64,000 bases of DNA from Monarcha castaneiventris obscurior (taxonomy: Eukaryota > Chordata > Aves > Passeriformes > Monarchidae). The stretch covers positions 10,428,001 to 10,492,000 of the forward strand of contig JAMPIT010000379.1 in NCBI GenBank assembly GCA_026261815.1, in the 5' to 3' direction. Numbering within the stretch: the stretch's first letter is position 1; every line of letters starts with the position of its first letter. Both the position numbers and the translations under genes were made by a program. Below the pieces are notes generated by a model, which was not told the origin of the DNA, searched no databases, and saw nothing but the letters and a program-made list of their open reading frames with translations. Of the stretch, positions 1-13,236 are shown piece by piece.

Positions 1-2454
1 TTAGAATATAAGAGCATCTGGAGTTCTGTTCCCATGAACAGTAAGGGTCTATTGCCTATTTTGGCAATGAATATAAATGCAGATATAAATGTGCTATACA
101 GGAGAATAAATTGGTCAAGGTGTTTTGTCCTGAATTATAAGATAGCTCTGTATTAAAATCCTTGTTACCAAGGCTTAAACATTCACTGATATTCTGAATT
201 CATTTGGCATTCCTTGCTGTCAGCAGAAAGACTCCAATAATCTGCCCTTTTAAATATGTCATCCATAGCTTAATGGGAAAGGCCATTAAAATTGTCTGTT
301 CAGTGTAAGGACTTTTATCTCTTGATGATGGCATCTGTTAAGTGAGTCTGTAAATAAGCACATTTCAATCAGAAGTATTAACCCATAAATGCCTTTTATT
401 TTTCTCCCTGAAAGCCCAAATGATGATCAATAGATGAGTCCTACCATTTGTTACAGTTGCTACATTATTGCTAAATACTCAGTTGATGTCCCTTGGGCTG
501 CAGTGCAGTCTAAAGTGGAGACACCTACAGTACAGCATCTGTCTTGCCCTGGTAGGTATGAACAGCCTTCAAGCATATTCTACATTTGATCGCTTAGGAA
601 CTTGGTTGTGGCTGCCCACCAGAACTGATTAATAAAAATTAAACTGATTAATAATAAGCAGTGACTTTTTTTTAAAAAAAAGCATGAAAAGCAATCATTT
701 ATAGAACTAAAAAGTAGTCTCTTGAAAGTCATTTTTCTAAATTTAAAGTAATTTTCTTGGTGATCTTATGACGAGTAAGGGAGTGCTAGTATCTGTGCCA
801 TTACTGTTTCTCGCTTTTGGCACAGCAAGTGGTCTCCACCTTCTTGGTGTCTCGCCCTTTTCGAGTTTTCCCAGCTTCCTTCTTTTCTGTGTGTTCCTTC
901 CCTTGTGATGTCTGACTTTTACATCATCTCTTCTCTGAAACTTAGAACCAAGGTCATCATATTCTCCTTGCTTAACCTCCTTCCAAAGCAACTTTCCCAC
1001 AATTTGTTCTGTCTTTTATAACCACTGTGTTCATGACAGCCTGTTCCCAAGAGAGTAACTCTGTGGCTACAGTTGAGCTGCCATGTCCTGAAAAGAAAGC
1101 AGTCTTTTTAATGGATTCTTTTTAATTTTCTGGGGTGTCATATTATTTGCAGGCAAGATGAAACAGCAAGAGGTGCTTCTTCAGGAAGATGGAGTGATTG
1201 AAAACACTCGTGAAGAACAGGATGTCAAGCATATCTTGGAAGTATCAACCCCTTGGTGCAAAATTGCCTGTATTTTTTTCTCTATCATATTTCACTCAAT
1301 GCATACTCCTGCAATTTCTTTGTCTCCAAATAAAATGCTGGCTTTAGGACTGCAGTGTGCAAAGGTGGTACATTTTCCAGTGAACAGGATTCTATGGGCC
1401 CTCTGGCTAAGAAATATTTATTGTTTTGCCTTCTGCTGTTTGGTAACAGGGTACCTGTGTGTCTTGCACCTTTGGCATCCAGACCCTTGCGGTGCACGTG
1501 CAGTTCCCAGGCAGCTGGTCAGAGAGCACTGCCTAAAAGGACTTGTCAAACAAAAGGACAGTGGAAGATCCAGGAGGGACAAAGCCTGTCCTCACCCTGG
1601 CCATTGTGGAAACCTTTCAGCTGTGGTAAGAGAAGGTTTAGGAGCTGAAGTCCCCAAACTGCCATCTCATGCAGCCCTGGGGCTGAGGGTCTGAGACTTT
1701 AATGCTGTGTGTGAGAAAAGGGTATCTGGGTGTCTGGGACACAGGATAAATCAGTGTGTGGAAGCAGAAGGCACTTGCCAAAGCCTGCTACTGTTCCACT
1801 AAATACCTGCTATTCATGTCTTAAAACATGAAGACAAAAAAAGGAACAGGGTTGAAATTTGGAGAACAGCTGTGTATGCAAATGCTTTCAGACAAGATGT
1901 GGAGGCGGCCAGATAGTTTTGCTTTTTAAGAAAGGAAGCTTTTAAAAGATCTTTTAATAACTGACCTGCTTTTCAAGTATATTAATCTTCTATGAAGTCT
2001 GTCTTGCCATTCTGAACTGTAAAAGCTTTGCTACTCTCAGCACACAGCATTTAGAAATGTACCAGTGGTGATTTGAAGTGACTAAAATAACAGGATGAAA
2101 GGGTGCTTATCTGAATGTGAACTTTATTTTACTAAAATTTTGGATGGTGGTTGTTTTGTTCTTTATTTTAAATTGATTGTAGGGGGAAATAGAAAATTAA
2201 CGTAGTCTTACTTACTACCGTTGTCCTGCAAATAAGAATGGGAAGTACAGGCTAATGTGTGTGCATGAAAATTACTGTATTAGGTTTTGGCAAAGGCTTG
2301 ATTTTCTTCACTCCTGTTTTGCATACCTCGCAGCATATCAGCTCACACCTATCTGGCACAAAACTCACTCATCCCATCTGAAAATGCTTTCTGCAAGCTC
2401 ACGGGTTTGTGCCCACCTGGTGTATTTTCTACAAGACAGACACTGAGGTGCTGG
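1..2454. other. Non-coding tract, no gene recognised
   Basis: AT-rich sequence with no recognisable host gene or repeat family. Two open frames are longer than background: a basic 85-codon frame on the minus strand (743-1000) and a 178-codon frame on the plus strand (1158-1694) preceded by an acceptor-like TTGCAG. Neither matches a family I know, so both are discussed as findings and not called as genes. Confidence 0.6.
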
Positions 2455-2826
2455 AGCATTTCTAGAGAAAGGCAAAGGAGCTGGTGAGGGGTCTGGAGCA
2501 CAAGTCTGATGAGGAGCGGCTCAGGGAGCTGGGGTTGTTTAGCCTGGAGAAAAGGAGGCTCAGGGGGGCTTTATTGCTCTCTATGACTACCTGAAAGGAG
2601 GTTGTATCTGGGTGGGAGTCAGTTTCTTCTAAAGAGCAAGTGACAGGATAAGGTGAAAAAGCACTGGATGGTAGAGTCACCATCCCTGGAGGTGTATAAA
2701 AGATGTGTACATGTGGCATTTGAGGATATGGTTTTTTGTTCACGTGTGGTGAACTTGGCAGTGCTGAGTTAATGGTTGCACTTGGTGATCTTAAAGGTCT
2801 TTTCCAACCTAAGAGATTCTGTGGTT
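2455..2826 (+). mobile_element. CR1 LINE 3'-end fragment
   Basis: This is a 5'-truncated CR1 retrotransposon. The sense strand shows the phrases typical of bird CR1 tails: a segment reading GTTTAGCCTGGAGAAAAGG, then TCACCATCCCTGGAGG, then GATCTTAAAGGTCTTTTCC followed by GATTCTGTGG. Compared with the copy at 59486-59922, roughly 100 bases are missing between about 2630 and 2645, so it carries an internal deletion. It is non-coding and degraded. The family assignment is from remembered consensus phrases, not from a search. Confidence 0.85.
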
Positions 2827-3133
2827 GTTTTGTGTTTAATGACTCTGAACAAAGAGCTGTCAAAGTGCTTTAAATTTCCCATGGTTTTATTTCTATCGTG
2901 TTCAACCAACAAGGCCTTACAAACCCTCTCGTACACACTGAGTGAAAATAGAAGGTTTGTATCAGTACATAGATTGTCTGGTATTGAATTCAGAAGGCAG
3001 AGGACAGGCATGGAGCCATAGTGTAAAACAATCTTTTTGCTGTTTTTTTCCTGATGAAATTGCAGGTTTGGTGGTGGTGGTTTTTTTCCTCCAAAATTCT
3101 GCACAGTCAAACAGAGCCAAAGAAGCTAATAAA

Positions 3134-3150
3134 GTGTGTGTGTGTGTGTG
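3134..3150. repeat. Short (GT)n microsatellite
   Basis: An uninterrupted GT run of about 17 bases. It is short and is likely to vary only slightly between individuals. Confidence 0.8.
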
Positions 3151-3177
3151 CATAGATACATAAGTGCAAAAATACAT

Positions 3178-3456
3178 CACAGGACCTGTAGCAATAGGAC
3201 AGGGCATAATGGGTGTAAGCTGGGAGAAGGTAGAGTCAGACCAGATATCTGGAAGAAATTTTTTGCTATGAGTGTGGTAAAACACAGGTTGCCCAGAGAG
3301 GTGGTCGATGCCCCATCCCTGGAAACATTCAAGGTCAGGTTGGATTGGGCTGTGAGACAACCTGGCCTAGTTGAAGTTGTCCCTGCTCATTGCAGGAGGA
3401 TTTGACTAGATGGCCTTTAAAGGTCTCTTCTAACCCAAATCATTCCATGATTCTGG
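3178..3456 (+). mobile_element. CR1 LINE 3'-end fragment
   Basis: A second plus-strand CR1 tail. It contains a stretch equivalent to the end of CR1 ORF2 and the 3' UTR: GGAAGAAATTTTTTGCTATG, TTGCCCAGAGAGGTGGT, GCCCCATCCCTGGAAACATT, and a terminal CATTCCATGATTCTG. The translated plus frame around 3240-3400 still reads as the C-terminal CR1 peptide with the residues LPREVVDAPSLETFK. It lies about 350 bases from the previous CR1 in the same orientation. The two have different tail types, so they are probably separate insertions. Confidence 0.85.
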
Positions 3457-3561
3457 GTTTTGCACACAGGAGACCTTAAAACCTGTCTAGCATAAGGAAA
3501 CCTTAAAACCTGCCTGGGTGCTTCATCTGGGAAAATCGTGGAAAAATGAATACCCAAATTC

Positions 3562-3631
3562 TGGCCCCATTGAAGTCAATGGGAATTTTACTACTGATCT
3601 TTAGTGGGACAGGCAGCATTTCACCCACTGT
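3562..3631. repeat. Old palindromic interspersed repeat fragment (tentative)
   Basis: The segment CCATTGAAGTCAATGG is a near-perfect 7-bp-arm palindrome followed by GAATTTTACTACTGATC and a GGCAGCATTTCACCC-like end. I recall similar CATTGACTTCAATGGG phrases in ancient repeats of reptiles and birds, but I cannot name the family with certainty. Confidence 0.35.
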
Positions 3632-6600
3632 GAGAACTTAATATTTTGGCCTATTTGGGGATGGATGGGGTTTCTTTCTCTGTATTGGGAATATCATGCA
3701 CTAGTTTTCTTTCACTTTCTCACCTATTATTCTGTCTGCTCAAGAAGCACAAGGGGGAAATCCCTCCAGACACTGCAGGTAGGAGCCCTGGGAGGAGTGA
3801 AACCTTGCAGAGATGAGGCAAAGAAGAGTTTTGCTGAGGCACAGACCACTAGTACTGGTGCGAGGAGGTCGGGACCTACCCGCCCAGCACAGGGTGTGTC
3901 TCTACACATGGGTAGCACATGTTGTCATTTGTTTTCTGAATTTTTACTGAAAAGTTAATGACCAGATTATGGGAAAGCTGCAAACTAATGAGCCATCATG
4001 AATATTCATATAAAGCCTCAGGGGTGCCCCTGCTGCTCATCTCTAAGCACCAATGAGGTCTTACAGGAGCAGTGTATGACCAGTGCTACTTGAAAACAAA
4101 TTTACCCTACTCCAAGCCACATTTAAGTGGTCAGCTGTGATATCAAAAATCTTTATGGGTAGTTATTTATTTGATAGATCATTTCTGAGGTTTTTGGGAT
4201 GGACCCTGGTCTTTGGAGGTCACCATGGAAAAGTGAGCACTTCTCCTGTCATTGTCCTATTTTCAGCTCGGCTACAGAAGAGTGAGCAAGCAGGGCTCTT
4301 CAGGGCCCTGTTCTGGCAATTCCCCCACCATGTGCAGGATATTCATGTGCTGTCATAGCTCAGAGACATGGATGCTTTCATACCCAAAGGCAGCTGTGGT
4401 GTGGAATTGAAGATTTATCTCATGGGCTCGTTCCCACACCAGTTCCACACAGAGCTGATGCTCAGGGTCATGCTGTGTTCAGGGGGCTGCTGAGTGAACA
4501 GATGTGTCATGCCATGAAATCATGGGATGTGTTGAAAACTTACGGAAAGGGGTTTCCTGACCGTGTTTTGCTGAGCAAAAAATGGCATTTCCCATGGCTG
4601 AAATCTTGGCAGAGCACTCATTCAGTAGGTACGGGGCAAAAGTCAGTGGTCTGATGGGCTTACTGAGGGGCAGAGCTCATGTGACTTCAGGAGCAGGGAA
4701 GTCCTGCTGCTGCATCAGCCCCCTCCGTGATGCAGCACAACATGCTGGCTGTGGGGAGGACTGAGTGCATTGGCAGGAGGGATTAGCTCTACACAGCCAT
4801 GCCACCAGCCAGGCTTAGGCAATTGATTATGTTTTAATACAGTATTTTTAAGAATAATTTATAGCTTCATAATAGACAGTAAATCTAATCCATTGGCTTA
4901 AAGTGTTTGTGAATAGTGGTGGTTTGTTTAATTTTTTTTATATTAAGTTAGAGAAGTAGCTCAGTATGAACTCCTGGCAGCTATTGACACACAGCACCTT
5001 TTTTTTTACTGGGCCAGATGAGAGCAGGTCATGTAGATAATAATATGGAGTTGTTAGTAGGTTGTGAATAGCTGAGTTATGAAGATGAACCTCTTCAGAA
5101 AAATATTATTGAAAATAAAACATAGAGATGATTTTCTTGACTGATGCTGACTATTGCACGTCTTTCCCAAGAGATACAAGTAAGTTTTTAGGCTCCAAAA
5201 ATATAGATAGAGTTGCTGTCTTTAAAACCATTAAACAAGAAAGCAGGAAAGAGAGCATGAATTTTCAGGGCAACCTTGATGTTAGTCAATCCTGATCACA
5301 TCCTACCTGGTGTGGGGGGACAGTGAGGGGAGAGAAGGCTCCTTTATGGACATGGACTGCAGGAGAGTAGAAGGGGGAACAGAAGTGTGACCTGAAAGTA
5401 ACATTAACTGTGACAGTCTGACCATAAGGTCTTCCTCATGAACGGTCTGCAAGAGCAGAGCTTGTCACCAGGTTTAAATGCCAGGCATTTCAGAGCAGGG
5501 ATGTGGAACAGTCTCACTGCCCAGGGCTCCCAAAGGATCTGACCAGCCACGGCCAGCGGTGCTGGCTTTTTAGTTTTTATTACTGCTCTCACGATACATC
5601 CCTACAGACTCATTTGTAATGCTTCTCTCATTCCCCTAAGTGGGGAATGCCAAGATAAGAATACTGGAGGTCTTTGTTCTCTCAGCAATGAAACACAGTA
5701 GAGATGAGAGCGATAGGAAAGGTCCAGGAGTCCAGGAAATTTTTCTCAGTCAGTTCCCGTCAGAAACAACCCCCTTTGGGGGAGGCACTTCAACAGTGGA
5801 GGCAGGAGCTGCATCCTTTAAAGGTTTTGGAGAGGAATTACCCGCCTCGTTGAACAAGATGCTAAATCCAGGCACCCTCAGAGCTCCTGCTGAAAGCAAA
5901 TTACAACTTTTTTCAGTCCTGCCCTGCACGCCACCACATTTTTGCTGCTGCAAATAAGCAGCATTTCTGCAGTGATTTAGCAGGTGTGGGGAGAAATGAC
6001 ACACTCAGGAGCTTGCTGGCTCACATGTCCCTTCCCACCACGGTGTAGGAAGGCACCCTTCTGTAGAGCAATGCTCCTTGCCCCCCACATTTGCCCTGTA
6101 TTTCACCACTGCAGTTTCTTTCCCAGCCCCATGTTTCCACATAGAGCTACTCAGGAGCTGAACGTCCTTTCTCCTGAACCTTATTATTCTGATGTTGAGT
6201 GGTGAAACCAGAAGCCAGGGCTGCAGCTGTTTGGCTCATCCTTGAAATTTTTCTGACAACAACCTGGGTCTCCACTTTATTTTTGACCAGCCATATGAAA
6301 CTGTTTCATGAAGCATATCACTAAAATTTTAGTTTTCCTGTTGCTTTTTTTCACTGTAAGCTGAGGCCATTTATCTTCCATGCTGGTGTTTTCAGTCTTT
6401 CAGCTTCTTCAGGCTGAAGCATTTATTTCTTTAGGCAACAGTTTCTACAATCTTTGAGAGACAGTCTATTTTTTAATGCTATGGTACATGTAACTCTACA
6501 AAACTACTGCATGCGTGTAGTTAGTCTGTGGCATAAATATGCATTTGTGACCAGGATGAAGGAACAGTAAGTTCATGGAAAATTTTAAAAATAAATTTTT

Positions 6601-9600
6601 GAGGAGCAGTTTGGAGCAGTTCCAGTCTATCTGAGCACTGCAGATGTAATGCAGGCTGCCTGCATTTGCAATGCACAGTAAAAATTATCAGAAGATTCTG
6701 ATTAGTAAATGGAATGTGTAATGTGTTCCCAACAGACCATTTTCCCACAAGAAATAACTCATTTTGAGCCCTGCTTATTTTTCAAAAGTGCATAATAGAA
6801 CTGACATTGAGAAAATTTTATGTGGAACCGGGGAAATAAAAAAGCCACCTTCAAGTTAGAGGAACTCCAAATCAAATAATTCAGTTGAAACAGTTCTGCA
6901 TTATTTCTAGCAAAGAATTTGATTGACAAGTGAGTCACGAAAGTGCAATAAATCTCTGCTCCCAGGGATTTGTGGTCTTTAAGGAGTGGAAGGGCCCTAC
7001 TGCTGTCCCAGCCCACTGCTCAGGGGCTGCTGCTCACAAGCAGAGTTGGCTCCATCTTTAAAATGAGTAGGTCTAAGCTCTAAGGTTGCAGCTGCTTTAC
7101 CAAGTTCTCTTTTCCTCACTTCCCAAAGACAAGTCTCCTTCAAAAAACATGAGCAGCCCTTGCACCACCATGAATTGTTTAATGTGCTCTGTAAGAGTGT
7201 ACCCTTAGCACGGTGTGAAGGTATTTTCACATGATATCACAGCTGATGATGGACAGTGAAGCTGCTGATGTCCCCTGATGTACCAGCTTGCATCTGGCAT
7301 GAAGCAGCTCATGTCTGAGCTGGGTGGATCTTTGGGGCCTGGAGAATTGACAGACATCTAAATCAATATGTCCCATAGTCAAGTCACCTCTGCTCTGAGA
7401 CCCTGCTCTTCTGCACCACAAAGGCTTATGTTTTCTGCTCTTTGTGAGCTTTCAAAATTATCTGAAAAGTGAATTTTGAGATCTCAATCTTTTCTGGAGA
7501 GAACTCTTTCCTGAGACAGGGTTGCTTTTGTCAGCACAACTGCCAGCTGTTGTTTCAGACTAATCTGTACAGTGAAGTAGGGTTTTATAGCAGTTATAGT
7601 CCCTCCTTTTTCCAGTTTGTTCCAAGAGAAAATCTGAAAAACATGGAGATGTGTTCTCTGTAGGAAAATGCAGGAATAAAACCTCCTTTTTTTTAGGCTC
7701 TCCAAGAGTGTTCACACAACAGAAAAAGGGTTCGTGCTCATACCAAATATTGTAAAATATGTACATTTGTCACATGTAAACCACTGAAAACTAAATAAAC
7801 AGAGGCCACAGATTTTTCTTTATGCACATTAGGTTTCAGATTGCAAAACAGCTGCAAGTTGGCAACCACTGAAAGGTGGGATTGGATTGACTGCCTTCTC
7901 AAACAAAGTGCCACCTCAGAATGTGAACATGAGAAACAAAATGCTGCATTTCAGCTTGGCACTCAGCCCTGGTCAGAATCTGGACAGGAGGCTTCTTTGG
8001 GGTCCTTGGATGCCAAGTGGAATGTCTCTGACAATTCAGTATGTGCACAGAGATAACACATCCGTGTATCAAAATGCAGCAGGCTTTGCACTGAGGACAC
8101 AATATTTACCTCTTCTGCACAGTAAACATACTGTAACTTTGCTCTAAAGAGGGTTGTTGTCTTTCCTTTGTTTTGGAAACTTTTTTCATTATCTCTTTCA
8201 CCTAATCAGTTTTCTTTCAATGTATTTAAAATGTCATGGGTTTTCATTTGTAGTTAAATTTCTGGGCAGCTGACAGTGATTCTTTGCATGTACTCTGCAT
8301 TTTCACTCTGATTTTGAGACCTTCCTATAATAAGCCATCAAAACCACCAGATCATTATTTCTGAGGATGCCACGCTGATATAACTGCAATCCTCTGTAGC
8401 TGAAAAATATCAGTGATACTCTTCTGTTCATCTAATCCTTGACTTCAAGACATCATCAGATCAAAGCCAACCACTCAGCCAGTCTATGCTGGGTTTTCTT
8501 CATTTCCAAGAGAAATACCACAACTTGCAGAGCAGAAAATCCCCTGTATCCTTCTATAAAGTCCTGCAGAATGAGACATGCTTATGGCTGTGAAAGGAGG
8601 GAAAAAGCAGATAAAATTCTGACCTCCTGTAGAAATGAAACTCCTGTCATTTCTGTCTCTGAGGCTCTGATTTCACCCAAGAATTACAATTGTGACTTCC
8701 TTTAAAAAGTAGCTTGTCTCCTTAAACAGTGTTTTTGAGAAATGCAACACTATCGCCCAAAGTATGGATTTGTGCTAGTGAAAAGCAATATACCACTGTG
8801 AAAAATGCAGCCTGTAGAAATTAATTCCTCCTGAGTCAGTTTTGTTATGTTTGGTTTGGGATTTTTTCCTTTTGAACAGACTCATCAATTTTTAGACCAG
8901 ATGAAATCACTTTAATTGCCTTGCCTTTCTCTATAACACCAATTATGACCAGGCATGAAATATTTCCCCTTCAAATTACACTGTATTTCAGTTGAGAAAT
9001 CCTATTTTGATTTGAACAAAGGCAGTGATGGAGAACCCACAACAGCTTTTACTAAATCATTTCAGTGTTTAATAACCCCCTGCTTAGATAAATTGTAATC
9101 TCCTTTGCAGTCTGAATTTGTCCAGCTTCAAAGAGCAGCCCCGAGGTTGTGCTGTACGTTTGCTTGCCAGGCTGAAGAGCCCACTACCACAGCTTTGCTC
9201 ACTGCGCAGAGCCTGGGAGTGTGCGTGCCTTTAACTTTTTCTTGGGCACACTAAACAGCTGTCAGATGAAGAGATTTTCATCCTACCCATTCCAAGGTGT
9301 CCTAGCAGAAGTGAGTAGCATAGCCAAGATAACCCTGCATGCACCACTGATGTAGTGTTAATGGTATTCTCCTATCTTTGTGCAGTCTTTGCATGTGTTG
9401 GAGCAATGGCTGAGCTTCACAGGCCGTGTCTGGAGTTACCCCTGACCAGAGCCTTGCCCCTTCCTGCCATTCACAAGGCAGAAATTCACCAGACCTGTTA
9501 GCACAACACCACATGCCATTTCTCCCTAACCCACTTCAGCTGCAATGATCCAGGTTAAAAAAAATTTCACAAAACAGCAGGAAAATAGCAACACATTGCT

Positions 9601-11760
9601 CAAAGTGTTCAGGCTAACCTAGATCCTGGTGACAGAATGGGGTTGGGGAGTGATGGCATCAGCAGCTGCCCTGGCTCACTTGCACATTCCATTGAACAAT
9701 CCTTATTAGGGCCCCCTTTTTCTGGAATATTTACACCTAGCTTAGTACCCAGCTGTCCTTTCAGTACACTTGACCTTGTATCAGCTGATTGTTAACCTCA
9801 CCAGACATCATTCTGACCCGGCACCTTGCTGTGTTAGAGTGTGCAGCACTTGTCAGGCTCTTTGCTCTGGCATAACGAAAAGAATTTTGCTCCATTTTCA
9901 GATTTTGCTAATTCTTTTATCTGTTAAAAAAAGCCATGGTTCTTCAAAGTTCTTAAGCAATTGCAGTTCCCAAGATTGATGATCTATTACTAATAATGTT
10001 TTATAATTTTCTCTTTCAATGAGTTATTTTTGTAAGTCATTGCCAGATTTTAATGAGGACCCCTACGGATACACTTGTGGGAGCTTGTGAGGCTTACAGA
10101 TGTGTAACCCTCAATGTTGTCTTCAGAGATCACATAAAGACAGCTACAGTGTTTGTCAATCTCCATTCACAATGTGGAGTAGTCACTTTCTCCTCGTCAC
10201 TCCTCTTTCTCTTCTGTTCCCTCAGAAATGGAGCCCCAGTGTCAGGATGCCTGGAGCACAAGCTTTCAGAAGAACTGATTCTTCTAACAGACACCATGAA
10301 GTGCCACCACAGTGGAAATTTTAGTACAACTGTGTCTTCATTATCCTTTTGCCACCACACTTTAAACTTCCTCTCAGATTCCTTAGAAATATGTTAATTG
10401 AAAAGGAAGTCATTTTCAGCAGAAGAGAGACGAAACATAGTGCTATATGTGTGTTAAGAGTCCAGTTACTGTGGGTGGGGCTCCCAGCATTTCTCAGACA
10501 GCCTGAGCTCTGCATGTTGGCTGATTGCTGCTGAAGTGTATTTGACTTGAAAGAGTGAAAATAATGATTTTGCTTCTTACTTGTCTAGTTCATATATCAG
10601 TCAACAATTGTTGGCTTTGCCAAGGGCATCTCTCACTCTATTAATCCACAAATTTGCTCTCCAGGGTCCTTCACTGTGGCCTCACCCCAGCCCGCCAACT
10701 TCTGGGTCTGCTCAGGGTTCCTTACCCACACAGAGCACAGAAATAATATTAACAGTGTCCACTTAAATCAACAAGACAGCTTTGGGACTATGCTTACAAC
10801 TGTTAAGTCAAAACATAAATATTTCGGGAAACATCAAGGATGTGAGTTTAGAATGGGAAACTACTTGAAAATTCACCTGTTACAGGTGCTACTGCAGTTC
10901 CAGTGTCATATAAGCACAAAGTAACTTTTAACTTAGTGGGCTTCCTAATGAAATATCTTGTGACTTCTTTTGTTTTTAAATTTACTGTGCTTTAGTTCAG
11001 TAATTGGTTTATGACTGTAATTACTAGTCTTCCAGGCAACACTTATTAAAAACAAATTAGGTTGCTCCAAACTCTGGTGATTTTATGATAATATATATCA
11101 ATATAAATCACACTTAATTAAGCTCTTTATCACTTAGGTTTTCCATACACAATGTATTTACAGCATTGCAATAACAAACAATATTCCTACCTTTCCACCC
11201 CAATTTAGTCATATTAAAACAAAAATGGGTTTGTAACAACAGAGGCTGAACAACAGAATTTACTTAAGTAGCCTGCTGTACACTAACAATGATATGATGG
11301 TGTAAGCTGATAGTGTTTATCTACAGAGGGGAAAAAAACACCTCAAAATATAAGCATAATCTGAAAAATGCTATTTAAAAAAAGGGAAAATAAAGCAAGC
11401 CAAGTTAAAACTCTTAGAATATATATTTCCTTTCCAAGTCTTATCAGAGTTGTTACAGGGTATAATTCTGGCTACACTATAATGAAAAAAAAAACCCAAA
11501 CAACCAACCAAACACCTAAGCTAGTTAAGAGTGCAAATATTCCTTAAGATGTCCAAGCCAAAATGTGCAAATAAATATAGTCTGGAGTTGTTTTATTTTT
11601 TACAAGATCCACTCGCTAATAAATGTCTGTTTAATGGTCACTAGTACAGCCATTAAAGATTTTTGTATTAAAACAGCTACAGAATGTCTCCTGACTTACA
11701 GGAATCTGAGTGACAAAGTTAAAAACCAAAATGCGCTGTTGGTCTTCAGGAGTTTTGTCC
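3632..11760. other. Non-coding tract, no gene recognised
   Basis: About 8 kb of AT-rich unique-looking sequence. Short open frames occur on both strands but none exceeds what chance allows, and none has recognisable motifs or paired splice signals. No tRNA-like or rRNA-like sequence was seen. Confidence 0.6.
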
Positions 11761-12215
11761 TGATGATGCCTTAGGATTTAGCTTTTACATTTTTCAGATC
11801 CTGTACTGCTTTAGTGTGTAACTCTAGAACTCCACAGCCTGTTAGCTACTGTTCTGCCATTCTGGTTAGACATAACAAACCCCCTCTGGGCCTGGACTCA
11901 AGGACACCTTGTTGTCCCAGGCCCTGAAATATGTAAATTGAGCCTCTGGGAAGGGGGAGCAAATTTGGGGTAATTACATCATTACCTGAAATTGTAATTG
12001 GAGAATTAACCCTGATATACAAATGGACCAAACTTATAAAAGTGTGAAAAACCCGTGCCCTGTCATCCATCTTGGGTGGAGCCCCTCGGAGGCTTTTGAC
12101 TGCCCAAGGTGTTCCTTTGAAGGCCCTTCAATAACCACCTGCTTTTATTCTCTTAATTTTGTCTAGCCTGTGTTCAAGTACCCCCTCCAAGGCATCAGCG
12201 AATTAGGATCCTTCA
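11761..12215 (+). mobile_element. Solo LTR, family A, plus orientation
   Basis: This matches, in the opposite orientation, the sequence at 18060-18512 along its whole length, including ATGCCTTAGG near the start, ACATAACAAA, AATTGGAGAATTAA and CCATCCATCTTGGG. It starts TG and ends CA. A TATA box (TATAAA, 12035-12040) is followed about 90 bases later by AATAAC, which occupies the place of the AATAAA in the partner copy. That U3-R-U5 order fits a retroviral LTR. No gag or pol lies beside it, so it is a solo LTR. The edges come from comparing the two copies; no clear target-site duplication was found. Confidence 0.7.
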
Positions 12216-13211
12216 GGGATAACTCCACTAAAACTTACAGGCCAAGATTCAACAGCTGCAAATTTTGACCTTCAAAAAGGTGTAATTTAAAATACAGGTG
12301 GTTTTTAATGCTCATGGAAAAAGAACATCATCCCTCAACTTCTGCCACCCAAGTAATTTGCACTGACTTTCTCCATTTTTGCTTTCATATTTATTATGGC
12401 CGGAGAAATGCACTAGTTTAAAATTATTAACTTGAATTTAGTGCACTAGAAAGTAGTAGGAGCTGCTCCCACCTCTCCCTGCACACATGAAGGCCATGCT
12501 AGACGAGAGGTATCTGGCTGTGCTTTGGAGGCTGACCCATGGCACCATGGAGAGACTGGCAGGTGGGATGTCCATCTGCAGCCCAGACCTGACTGGCTGA
12601 CCTGGTCCCTGAGACAAAATAATACTAATAATAAACACTTATTTCAGGCTGTGCTGACTAATGTCACTAATAATAATTAATAATTCATCAAACCTGGCTG
12701 CTGATGAGTGATGAATATTTTCAGGCTGCTGGCTTAAAGTAATCAGCCCGTGTACCAACATTACCTGATATAATCACTACGTGGTTCCTACAGTCACTGC
12801 TTTAGGCAATGCATCTTTGGAAATCTCTGTCCCATTAGTTTAATGACTGTAATGGCTGCTTTTGTGAGATGCTTCAATCCTGACTGGCATATAGCACCTC
12901 CAGCGTGAGATGTAGCATGTCATCAGCTCATGTTTTCTGTTTCTGCATCAATATTTTCTCAAGTGGATCCCCTGTTCCCAAACACCCAGCAACCCATCTC
13001 TTGCTGTGGTATATTGGTAATTTGAGTGTATTTATGAAGAGATTAGGAGCCATGCTTTCTTAATATTCATGAACTCATTCGAATTTCTCTAGCCTTGAAA
13101 AACACATTAAATAAAACAACAAGGTGGATGTTTGAGTCAGTTTGAAAAAAGGAAAAGATTTCGTGAAATACTTTATTTTAAATGTTATTTTAGTAGGTGG
13201 GAGCAGCAGCC

Positions 13212-13236
13212 AAAAAAAAAAAAAAAAAAAAAAAAA
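13212..13236. repeat. (A)25 homopolymer
   Basis: Twenty-five consecutive A residues. There is no recognisable retrocopy immediately upstream, so a retrotransposition tail is possible but unproven. Confidence 0.85.
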
